Assembly: GCA_035772405.1 (NCBI GenBank)
Contig: JAYKKM010000496.1
Span: 1,552,001 to 1,616,000 of the forward strand
Direction: 5' to 3'
Length of the DNA stretch: 64,000 nt
From: Chrysogorgia sp. JL179-B06
Lineage: Eukaryota > Cnidaria > Anthozoa > Scleralcyonacea > Chrysogorgiidae
A program made the translations under genes and the position numbers. The notes beneath the pieces are model-generated. The model was not told the origin of the DNA, searched no databases, and saw only the letters and a list, made by a program, of their open reading frames with translations. Below, one piece after another: positions 61,501-64,000 of this stretch. Positions within the stretch are counted from its first letter, which is position 1; each line of letters begins with the position of its first letter.

Positions 61501-62748
61501 GCCTTGATCCAGACCTCTGTCAATGTTATCCGCCTCAGCCTTCGGCAGATAACTTTGACCTAGGTCTGCATAATTCTTGAGCGCAGCCTCATCCAATAAT
61601 TTTTTAATGTCCGTCACTGCCGTTAATTTCTGCCCGTGGATCGCAAATTTTCTGACTATGCCACTGTGTATGAGCTTGCAGAGTAGAGACGATACATAGA
61701 TGATCGTCAAGCCCAAATACTCCGAAAATGTTTCTGATACCTAAACAGGGATCGAATATGTAAGTATAGGTTATATACCCAAGGGCGAAGCCCGAGGATT
61801 GATATATCGCTTAAACACCGAGGTCTAAGGTATATAACCGCCTTATATCATCATTGGCATGAAGTTTAGTATTTATGAGGTTGACAACTATTTATCCACC
61901 TCATGAATAACTTTATGAGGTTGATATCAGAGATAATGGCCTGCACTAGAGAACAAAGGAAACTGAACCAATGATGATATAATGTATATTAAACTTTCTG
62001 ATCGTCAGGCTGGTACATTAAGCAACCCAGAGTTTTTATGGTCGTTTTAATTATCATGTTTAGTGGTTAGTATCATGATTAGTATTAAGGGACATTGGCA
62101 ACAAAAATTAAGTTTGTTTAATATCATGAAAAAACTCGTAAAATGATAGAGTAACTCCTTTTACAACTTTTCCGTATTTTACTTCGTTTTTGAAATATTT
62201 CTGTTTGTTTGATATGTAAATGAGATGGTCTCTGATGTCTGGTGCTGGGTATAGAGAATTTTCACTCATTAAAATATTAGTTCCATCTTCAAGTTTGTTC
62301 CACAAATTTACTTGAAAATGTGCGTATAACTCCTCATGATAATGAACGTTGTACACTTAGCAATCACTGAGACATAAGACATTTTTTAAATACGAAAAAA
62401 TTGTAAAAGGTGTTACTCTATCATTTTACGATTCTTTCATATTAGACAAACTTAATTTTTGTTGCCAATGTCCTTTAAGGTTATTATTAGGGTTTCTATG
62501 TTTGATATTTATCTTACCAACATCATTTTTTGTAAATCTGCTACTTCAGGCACATCTACTTTGCATAAAACAATCACAGTACCAGTTGTATCCAAACCTC
62601 TTCTACCAGCTCGACCAGCCATTTGTATGTATTCTCCAGGAAGCAGATCTCGAAACATTGTTCCGTCATGTTTCCGAATTGAATCGAAGACTACAGTTTT
62701 AGTTGGCATGTTAACACCCATCGCAAACGTTTCCGTGGCAAAGAGAAG
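37412..62748 (-). CDS. SKIV2L: SKI2-type RNA helicase gene (SKIV2L/SKIC2), C-terminal part, 8 exons placed
   Basis: SKI2 is the DExH RNA helicase of the cytosolic Ski complex, which unwinds mRNA and feeds it to the exosome for 3'-5' decay. Exons in coding order are 62518-62748, 56204-56479, 54951-55357, 51065-51263, 50440-50550, 46034-46210, 38411-38575 and 37412-37572. Junctions use GT-AG and phases agree between consecutive exons from 62518 to 46034. The MAGRAGRRG motif, the FDSIRKHDG segment and the C-terminal [11 protein letters not shown] separate SKI2 from its paralogue MTR4, in which the matching segment is FTNARKFDG-like. The N-terminal half, including the DEVH box, lies past the right edge. 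A short segment before MAKKIG (human LPNTLKQGIERV region) was not located. Introns reach about 7.8 kb and hold nearly all the mobile elements. The exon at 38411-38575 is frame-disrupted. Confidence 0.93.
37651..37814. mobile_element. MITE-like foldback element with 13-bp target duplication
   Basis: The arms ATAGCAAAGTGAAAAGGTGG...GACGAAATACTGACG and CGTCAGTATTTCGTC...TTTTCACTTTGTTATAT are near-perfect inverted copies, with a centre of GAAGGGCTCCGCTCGAAACG. A trailing piece reads CACTGTCTACGCAGCACTC. ACTACATAATAAA occurs on both sides (37638-37650 and 37815-37827), consistent with a target-site duplication. It lies in the last SKI2 intron. Relatives are at 38947-39147 and 44790-45010. Confidence 0.85.
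38222..38353. repeat. (TCTAG)n pentamer array between direct repeats
   Basis: CTAGT repeats about 12 times at 38239-38305. The same 19-bp text ATAAGTCTAGAAATAGTGT sits on both sides (38222-38240 and 38335-38353). The array is intronic, 60 bp from a SKI2 exon. Confidence 0.9.
38411..38575 (-). CDS. SKIV2L: SKI2 penultimate coding exon, frame disrupted by single-base insertions
   Basis: The minus strand begins after TTTTACAG with MAKKIG. The family-typical segments then follow in changing frames: [42 protein letters not shown]. Moving from one to the next requires skipping single extra bases, each next to an identical base (near GGCGGAG, TTTTCTGG, GTTTTAAG, GGGCCTCG and possibly GAAAGGTACC). 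The donor is GTACCA at 38410. All five are +1 in short homopolymers, while the amino-acid segments are intact. This suggests residual sequencing error at least as much as pseudogenisation. The neighbouring exons on both sides are in frame. Confidence 0.85.
38695..39215. mobile_element. Palindromic element with a second MITE nested inside
   Basis: The left end has GTTTGGGGATTTTTACACAT...GGATCTTCCTGAGTAAAATC. The right end has the inverse, GATTTTACTCAGGAAGACCC...TGTAAAATCCCC. An inner palindrome pairs GGATGTGATGTCACCAGAGG with CCTCTTGTGACATCACATCC. A relative with the same ends is at 43671-43970. The foldback element at 38947-39147 has inserted into the right half. Confidence 0.8.
38947..39147. 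mobile_element. Inner nested foldback MITE
   Basis: It starts with GAGTGCTGCGTAGACCAATG. Its inverted arms are TAGCAAAGTGAAAAAGGTGG...AAATACTGATGTTTCGAGCG and CGCTCGAAACGTCAGTATTT...CACCGTTTCACTTTGCTA. ATATATATTATGA at 38934-38946 and 39148-39160 is a perfect 13-bp flanking duplication. It is the same family as 37651-37814 in the opposite orientation. Confidence 0.85.
39348..39792. mobile_element. TTAA-flanked MITE, piggyBac-like ends
   Basis: TTAA at 39344-39347 is followed by CTCTTTCCCTACGG. CCGTAATGAAAGAG is followed by TTAA at 39793-39796. TTAA target duplication with short inverted ends is the signature of piggyBac-type transposition. No transposase ORF is inside the 445 bp, so it is non-autonomous. 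Confidence 0.7.
40100..40950 (-). pseudogene. PIF1-like helicase relic (Helitron or related mobile element)
   Basis: The minus strand yields segments in the expected order of PIF1-like helicases found in cnidarian mobile elements: [14 protein letters not shown], then [20 protein letters not shown] (near 40900-40850), then [11 protein letters not shown], then [11 protein letters not shown] (near 40740-40700). Next comes [20 protein letters not shown] with [17 protein letters not shown] (40670-40550), then [17 protein letters not shown] and [11 protein letters not shown] (40530-40440). Frameshifts and an in-frame TAA (within RIR-GKHT) break it. The Walker A part is missing. Rep and Helitron termini were not found, so the class of the parent element is inferred. 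Confidence 0.7.
41020..41240. repeat. Inverted-repeat element with internal 16-bp minisatellite
   Basis: AGACTTGCTCCAAGTCTGCC...TTGGTGTTTCGAGACGGG on the left is mirrored by GAGACG-type text and AACACCAAGAGGCAGACTTG on the right. In between, ACCCGTCTCGAAACAA repeats about 5-6 times at 41105-41205. A fragment AAGAGGCAGATTTGGAGCAA recurs at 44767, so this is a dispersed family. Confidence 0.8.
41241..42624. other. Intronic stretch without recognised gene
   Basis: It lies inside the 7.4-kb SKI2 intron between 38575 and 46034. I see a short perfect-looking palindrome around 42028-42060 (CATTAGTATTC...GAATACTAATG) and GC-rich text near 41968-42010. A 91-codon minus-strand ORF at 42338-42613 resembles no family I know and has no flanking splice-supported partner. 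Confidence 0.6.
42635..42713. repeat. Short foldback repeat
   Basis: CAAAACACTCGCAGCACGTG with TTTTATCAGG is followed by CCTGATAAAACACTGCTGCT and CGTGTTTTAAAC. The arms pair around a TCTTTTAAA centre. It could be a small MITE remnant. Confidence 0.7.
43080..43330 (-). pseudogene. hAT-family transposase C-terminal fragment
   Basis: The minus strand reads [20 protein letters not shown], then [19 protein letters not shown], then a short acidic tail. An S/[17 protein letters not shown] motif followed by a leucine-rich helix is the conserved C-terminal dimerisation region of hAT transposases. The catalytic part is absent and no 8-bp target duplication was recognised. It is a dead fragment in a SKI2 intron. 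Confidence 0.75.
43671..43970. mobile_element. MITE with long inverted ends, relative of 38695-39215
   Basis: The left end has AAGTGCCCATCCAGGGTTTG...GAGATTTTACATAG and the right end has TATGTAAAATCCCCAAATCC. Inner parts AATCTCTTGAGAAGAATTGT and TTACATTTCTTCTTGGTAGA pair imperfectly, as do AAAATATCTTGTCGTGCG and ACGACAAGATATATTA. There is no ORF. Confidence 0.75.
43995..44290 (+). repeat. tRNA-like SINE pieces
   Basis: GTAGCTCAGGCGGTTAGAG at about 44001-44019 resembles a tRNA A box. GCGGGTTCAACTCCCAGCC at about 44247-44265 resembles a B box. The 230-bp spacing is too large for one tRNA, so these may be two SINE fragments, or one SINE split by an insertion. No cloverleaf was assembled. Confidence 0.45.
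44278..45605. mobile_element. Element with long terminal inverted repeats, carrying a nested MITE
   Basis: The left arm at 44520-44640 (TTCCCTTTCGTAAACGGTCG, TTACCATCCCGAAGGGTCG, CTCATAGAATGTTGGGTAAG) is repeated in reverse complement at 45425-45530. Outer parts with AGGGATGAGCCGATC and GATCGGCTTC...AAGCTCATCCT also pair loosely. Between the arms lie a foldback MITE (44790-45010) and an 84-codon ORF of unknown type. No transposase was recognised. Confidence 0.7.
44790..45010. mobile_element. Foldback MITE nested in the 44.3-45.6 kb element
   Basis: AATAGTGTGTAAGTTGTCTA, ACGTTTCGAGCGACCCTTCG and TCAGAGAGTGAAACGTAAAG pair with TTATGTTTCACTCTCTGACG, AAGGGCCTTCGCTCGAAACG and TTAGACAACTTACACGCTAT. 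It ends with ACACTGCCTACGCAGCACAA, the same terminal text as the 37651 family. Confidence 0.85.
45636..45982. mobile_element. GC-rich MITE 50 bp from a SKI2 splice donor
   Basis: CAGTGATGGATCC at the left end and AATCCATCATTG at the right end are inverted. Inside is GC-rich text with a duplicated GGGGCTGAAGCTGGTGGT and a run of about 15 G near 45932. Its right end stops about 50 bp from the donor of exon 46034-46210, so it inserted just inside the intron. Confidence 0.7.
46034..46210 (-). CDS. SKIV2L: SKI2 exon, [11 protein letters not shown] segment
   Basis: After the acceptor CTTCCACTAG, the exon reads [20 protein letters not shown], then [20 protein letters not shown], then [19 protein letters not shown], and ends at CAG|GTAAAT. 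This is the start of the C-terminal helical domain; SKI2 and MTR4 relatives share GRVAC..SSHELLLTELMF..L..EEIAALLS. It is 177 bp, phase 0 at both ends. The ORF runs on past the donor into intron text, which is not coding. Confidence 0.95.
46751..47482. mobile_element. Element with about 130-190 bp terminal inverted repeats
   Basis: The left end AGTATCTATGAAATTAAAAT, TTTATGATTGCATTTGAG and CTGTGATGTCACAAGATG is mirrored on the right by CATCTTGTGACGTCACAGCT, ACAATCATAAAAC and ATTTTCATTTGATAGATTG. No coding sequence was recognised within. A 50-bp intervening block separates part of the right arm. Confidence 0.75.
47483..48100. other. Intronic stretch without recognised gene
   Basis: An 87-codon minus-strand ORF (47481-47744) has no similarity I can name and no supporting neighbour. 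The rest is AT-rich intron sequence in SKI2. Confidence 0.5.
48105..49505 (+). pseudogene. L2/CR1-type LINE, 5'-truncated, RT with frameshifts
   Basis: It begins near 48140 with FRPISN-like text and [10 protein letters not shown]. It continues with [20 protein letters not shown], then motif A as [20 protein letters not shown] frame break near 48425 and damage around 48500-48545 affect motif B, where only [16 protein letters not shown] remains. Motif C reads YPDD instead of the usual YADD. The C-terminal part is intact through [42 protein letters not shown] and [11 protein letters not shown] to a TAA near 49372. The 3' tail is GCGCTATATAAA followed by ATT repeats, typical of L2-like LINEs. It is antisense to SKI2 and inactive. 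Confidence 0.92.
50266..50354. repeat. (TAATG/TAACG)n microsatellite, possible solo LINE tail
   Basis: About 17 pentamers, first TAATG, then a TAACG block, then mixed. TAATG is also the 3'-tail unit of the LINE at 51978-53384, so this may be a severely truncated copy or an independent microsatellite. It lies in the SKI2 intron 90 bp from exon 50440-50550. Confidence 0.85.
50440..50550 (-). CDS. SKIV2L: SKI2 exon, [10 protein letters not shown] segment
   Basis: A small exon of 111 bp, missed as an ORF because of its size. The acceptor is TTCATTTTAG; the exon reads [20 protein letters not shown], then [17 protein letters not shown]; the donor is GTAAGT. It corresponds to the SKI2 region written in vertebrates as a coiled segment ending LLPEYHQRVEVL. 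Phase 0 at both ends fits the neighbours exactly (ending EEH before, starting VLVELGYL after). This supports both the exon call and the gene identity. Confidence 0.93.
50640..50990. repeat. Degenerate CCATA pentamer array
   Basis: ACCATACCACATACCATAC-type text with interspersed CTTACCATAGAATACCATAC blocks of about 60 bp repeated three times. The ORFs on both strands (VWYSMV- and HTIPL-rich) are translations of the repeat and not genes. Confidence 0.9.
51065..51263 (-). CDS. SKIV2L: SKI2 exon, [19 protein letters not shown] segment
   Basis: The acceptor TTTTCTGTCTAG is followed by A (completing an Arg codon), then [40 protein letters not shown], and a tail ending [15 protein letters not shown] before GTAAGA. 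Vertebrate SKI2 has a matching ST..AVQELLRLAE segment and a cysteine-containing CVHS-type segment before the next coil. It is 199 bp, phase 2 to 0. The acceptor's pyrimidine tract is the last partial unit of the 19-bp minisatellite upstream. ORFs that read on through the minisatellite are not coding. Confidence 0.95.
51270..51967. repeat. 19-bp minisatellite, about 37 copies, abutting a 3' splice site
   Basis: The unit on the plus strand is GTACAAAAATAAAGAAAAC, with variants ATACAG, AATAATAC and ACTAAAATAAAG. On the SKI2 sense strand it is GTACGTTTTCTTTATTTTT. The right end touches the LINE tail; the left end merges into the acceptor of exon 51065-51263. Long minus-strand ORFs rich in YVF/FCTFS are repeat translations. 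Confidence 0.96.
51978..53384 (-). pseudogene. LINE with near-intact RT ORF, 5'-truncated, (TTACA)n tail
   Basis: The minus strand reads, from the truncation, [20 protein letters not shown], then [22 protein letters not shown] motif A is [17 protein letters not shown], motif B is [13 protein letters not shown] and motif C is [10 protein letters not shown], followed by thumb sequences [23 protein letters not shown] and [13 protein letters not shown]. Most LINE RTs have GVPQGSVLGP; here the G is S, a change likely to hurt activity. The ORF is otherwise open for about 400 codons to a stop near 52144. A 3'UTR and TTACA pentamers lie at 51978-52003. The endonuclease is absent. It is in the sense orientation within a SKI2 intron. 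Confidence 0.93.
53380..54886. repeat. 16-bp minisatellite, about 94 copies, derived from LINE coding sequence
   Basis: The unit is TTTTGTTCTCTATCAG (plus strand), nearly invariant. A block of units near 53497-53585 has CTCCATCAG, and ATTCTC variants sit near 54070, 54450, 54515 and 54598. The reverse complement CTGATAGAGAACAAAA is exactly the LINE codons for LIENK at the truncated end. Because 16 is not divisible by 3, all three plus frames stay open and repeat every 16 residues, giving spurious ORFs of over 500 codons. Confidence 0.97.
54951..55357 (-). CDS. SKIV2L: SKI2 exon, [11 protein letters not shown] segment (beta-rich insertion/arch region)
   Basis: After TTTCCTTTTTCAG the exon reads [40 protein letters not shown], then a [20 protein letters not shown] stretch and [19 protein letters not shown], ending with [11 protein letters not shown] and the donor GTACGTTTT. 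It matches the SKI2 region beginning [22 protein letters not shown] in vertebrates, part of the insertion domain that contacts RNA and partners. It is 407 bp, phase 0 in and phase 2 out, and fits the next exon. The ORF continuing past 54951 is intron. Confidence 0.95.
55557..55735. mobile_element. Foldback MITE
   Basis: The arms AACAAATAGATTCAATGTTG, TTGTCTGTTCAG and GCACAGAAGACGTCAGAATG are mirrored by GTTCTGACGTCATCTGTGC, CAACAGACAACGG and TGTAATCTATTTGTTTA. The element is about 180 bp, nearly all paired. A 67-codon minus-strand ORF inside it is an artefact of the palindrome. It is intronic in SKI2. Confidence 0.85.
55872..56170. mobile_element. MITE with about 90-bp inverted ends
   Basis: TATACACCTGTAATTCAATC, GAAAACTCGCACGATAGCTT and CAGATCTGAGTAGTAGATTT pair with AAATCTACTACTCAGATCTC, AAGCTAGCGTGCGAGTTTTT and GAATTCCAGGTGTATA. 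The central part is about 110 bp without an ORF. It ends 33 bp from the SKI2 exon 56204-56479. Confidence 0.88.
56204..56479 (-). CDS. SKIV2L: SKI2 exon, [14 protein letters not shown] segment (after helicase motif VI)
   Basis: After TTTCTGTGTAG the exon reads [40 protein letters not shown], then a coiled charged stretch to LAELQKSNQ and the donor GTAAGT. SKI2/MTR4 helicases carry the near-identical [32 protein letters not shown] just after the RecA2 domain. It is 276 bp, phase 0 at both ends, and follows directly on MML of the 62518-62748 exon. Confidence 0.97.
56545..56755. mobile_element. Foldback MITE
   Basis: AAATACTTAAGTAAGAGTAC, TTACGTATATTAATGGACGA and CGTTTCGGACGATGT are mirrored by ACACATCGTCCGTCGTCCAT and GAATATACGTAAGTACTCTT. 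The centre reads CTTCTTCAGGACAGAAGAAG. A half copy occurs at 37185-37335. Confidence 0.85.
56763..58290 (-). pseudogene. LINE with its catalytic RT core deleted
   Basis: Minus-strand pieces in order are [20 protein letters not shown] (58250-58190), [17 protein letters not shown], then after a frame change [20 protein letters not shown] and NNLNVNKA (57930-57860). Then comes [26 protein letters not shown] (motif C), [33 protein letters not shown], a broken stretch, and a C-terminal domain [20 protein letters not shown] (57150-57070) ending [11 protein letters not shown] near 56895. Motifs A and B are absent between NVNKA and FINDLPL. The 3' end carries TCTAA pentamers at 56767-56785. Confidence 0.88.
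58291..58710. other. Unassigned intronic sequence
   Basis: A minus-strand ORF (58179-58472) extends the LINE reading with sequence around [20 protein letters not shown] that I cannot assign. It may be upstream LINE sequence or unrelated. TTATATGGCT near 58547 and AGCCATATAA near 58701 are inverted, a possible small element boundary. Confidence 0.4.
58718..58853. mobile_element. Small foldback MITE
   Basis: CTTATTAACCTCG, GGTCTTTACGACAAAATTAT and CCTGCC are mirrored by GGCAGGATAATTTTGCCGTA, AAGACC and CGGTCAATAAG. About 135 bp, no ORF. Confidence 0.8.
59204..60256. mobile_element. Inverted-repeat element split by a LINE fragment
   Basis: The left end (59204-59325: GTAAAATAACTCTT, GTTTGAAAGAACTCTTGAAA, CTCACTTCACTCTTGAGATA, TGTAAATGATCATAC) reappears inverted at 60137-60256. 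The interior is mostly the LINE fragment at 59500-60130, so this looks like a MITE that received a LINE insertion. Confidence 0.8.
59500..60130 (+). pseudogene. LINE 3' fragment, RT C-terminal region
   Basis: The open frame at 59505-59942 reads [40 protein letters not shown] and later [20 protein letters not shown] with a [13 protein letters not shown] end. The LLPLSYWHE...D..F.YK and R..RLWN.LP patterns are typical of the post-RT domain of LINEs. The RT itself is missing. The 3' tail is AAATT-type pentamers near 60118-60135. It is antisense to SKI2. Confidence 0.85.
60257..62086. other. Intronic stretch without recognised gene
   Basis: It holds a short inverted pair CTACAGACAATTCTTGATGT/ATCAAATGTTGTCTGTAGGT at 60591-60650, and ATATCATCATTGGC/CCAATGATGATATA near 61846 and 61968 within palindromic text. 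ORFs at 60709-61062 (plus, 117 codons) and 61498-61716 (minus, 72 codons) resemble nothing I recognise. Neither has evident splice partners in SKI2. Confidence 0.5.
62087..62482. mobile_element. MITE with 60-80 bp inverted ends
   Basis: The left end AAGGGACATTGGCAACAAAA, ATTAAGTTTGTTTAATATCA and CGTAAAATGATAGAGTAACT is mirrored on the right by GTTACTCTATCATTTTACGA, ATTAGACAAACTTAATTTTT and GTTGCCAATGTCCTTTAA. It ends 36 bp from SKI2 exon 62518-62748. An 82-codon ORF inside is not recognisable. Confidence 0.88.
62518..62748 (-). CDS. SKIV2L: SKI2 exon, helicase motifs V and VI
   Basis: After TTTTGTTTTGCAG the exon reads [77 protein letters not shown] and the donor [18 protein letters not shown] is motif V of the SKI2-like family. 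[10 protein letters not shown] is motif VI, with its catalytic arginines present. FDSIRKHDG and the valine-rich run after GLD fit SKI2 rather than MTR4. It is 231 bp, phase 0 at both ends. It is the most 5' coding exon visible in the window; earlier helicase motifs are beyond 64000 or not recognised. Confidence 0.98.
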
Positions 62749-62759
62749 CTGCAAAACAA

Positions 62760-64000
62760 AACAGAAAATACTGAAGTTTAGTTTATTATCCCCTCGCCCG
62801 GCGCGAAGCGCCAGCCGAAGGTGCTAATATCGACCGGCGTTTAGTCCCTTATCACGCGAGATGCAAGCGGGTCCTGATCTCGGATCGGGTATATTTGTTT
62901 ATATCACCATCTTGTTGGTTGCCATGTTTACAGGGCAGAAAGTAATCAGGCCAAAAACATAGAGAAAACACCAGCAATCAACACGAAATACAGCTTGCTA
63001 AGAAAAAAAACAGCGATACTATTAGGTCAAAAGACCGTGAACAAAGGCGACAAGTTTGGTGATTGTGCAAGGTAAGCCACTTAAATAATAGCAAATAGGT
63101 CTGGATATTTTAATTGTTAGTATATACACAAGCTTTCTCTGCCATTGTAATGCTTTTGCTTTCTCTGCTATTGTTATGCTTTTGCTTGCAAAACTCTGTT
63201 TTTAACATCCTGGACAACACCGGTCGGTGGTCCCTGAATGTAAGATTATTACTAGGCGATAGCCGAGTGTTTTGCTAGCTTCTCGAGTGCCATTATAACT
63301 CGATAATCACACAAGACAAGGTTTTTTATTTCTTTTATGAAATAACACCGTTAAATTAACAACGAAGCCATGAAAAATGCAGATTTAACTGTTTTAAATA
63401 GGCGTTGCTATGTGCGTTGCTAGGAAGTCTTTCATGTTGAAAACACGTTGTCGTTTAGCGATTTTAGTGATGAAAATGTACTCAACGTTGCAGTTAAAAC
63501 ATTCTATTGTGTTAATACCTTGATTAGCCTTGTATCCAGGTATTCTTTGACTTCCTTTTGTGATTTAAACTATTTAAAATACGTCAAAACGACTAAATCT
63601 ACGCGAGGAACACGTTAGCTTATGCTTTATTGACCGGTTATAATGACACAGTTTTTGAGCTCAATCAGACAGCGTGCTGTCGCTCATTTACTTCCGATTA
63701 TTTTATAATACTAGATATAATTGCATGGATGTGTCAGCTCAGCCACCAAGCAGGTGAAATACACCTTGATCATCCTGATTATGTTTATGTGGTGATATAA
63801 TTTACTGTAATGCATGCATAAATGTTGCATGGGCATTTGTACATTTGAGTAGTGTAATTGTAAACATGCATTGTGCATGAGGTTTATAGACCTACTGTAC
63901 ACATGTTAGGCCTGCCCTGGCCTCCACTTAGTGTTCCTGTGTAAATACTTTTGTCCTTGGAATAGAACTGCACATGCAATGCTGGTCCCATATATATTTA
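62760..64000. other. SKI2 upstream intron sequence, nothing recognised
   Basis: Sequence upstream (minus sense) of the motif V/VI exon. It contains a GC-richer patch at 62795-62890 and a duplicated CTTTCTCTGC.ATTGT.ATGCTTTTGCTT near 63133-63186. I looked for the expected preceding SKI2 exon (the VHHSG segment) and did not find it. Confidence 0.5.

Noticed and set aside
62509..62754. Assignment of the helicase exon to MTR4 (MTREX)
   Set aside because: The segment [20 protein letters not shown] and the terminal ASLYTQ fit SKI2. MTR4 has a different sequence after motif V and ends SLYL.

Overview
This is animal nuclear DNA, not bacterial. It has an intron-rich helicase gene with GT-AG splice sites, several unrelated LINE retrotransposon relics, many short inverted-repeat (MITE-like) elements, and three kinds of tandem array. 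The LINE types and the PIF1-like helicase relic recall cnidarian genomes. I infer a marine invertebrate, probably a cnidarian, but the sequence alone does not prove the taxon.

Layout. 1-31.6 kb is one satellite array of about 150-160 bp monomers in two alternating subtypes. It reads in one orientation up to about 1.8 kb and in the opposite orientation after that. The text after 1.8 kb is dense in single-base insertions and looks like unpolished long-read sequence. A 0.57 kb G-rich block interrupts it at 12.5-13.1 kb. A decayed LINE (31.6-33.7 kb) separates the array from a few diverged edge monomers (33.8-34.5 kb). These run directly into a homogeneous 51-bp satellite (34.5-37.0 kb), whose unit is built from nested AGTAC/GTACT inverted repeats.

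37.4-62.7 kb holds the C-terminal part of one gene on the minus strand, the cytosolic exosome-cofactor helicase SKI2 (SKIV2L/SKIC2). Eight coding exons can be placed: 62518-62748, 56204-56479, 54951-55357, 51065-51263, 50440-50550, 46034-46210, 38411-38575 (frame disrupted) and 37412-37572 (with the stop codon). The N-terminal exons lie beyond the right edge, and one small exon near the C-terminus was not located. The introns are packed with mobile DNA: LINE fragments at 48.1-49.5, 52.0-53.4, 56.8-58.3 and 59.5-60.1 kb, a PIF1-type helicase relic at 40.1-40.9 kb, a hAT transposase tail at 43.1 kb, and more than ten inverted-repeat elements, several nested.

The most interesting place is the 3.7-kb SKI2 intron at 51264-54950. 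A 16-bp minisatellite of about 94 copies is fused to the broken 5' end of a LINE, and its unit is the LINE's own coding sequence at that point. On the other side of the LINE, a 19-bp minisatellite runs up to the intron's 3' splice site and supplies its pyrimidine tract. I found no complete new protein-coding system. The long ORFs inside satellites and minisatellites are by-products of repetition.
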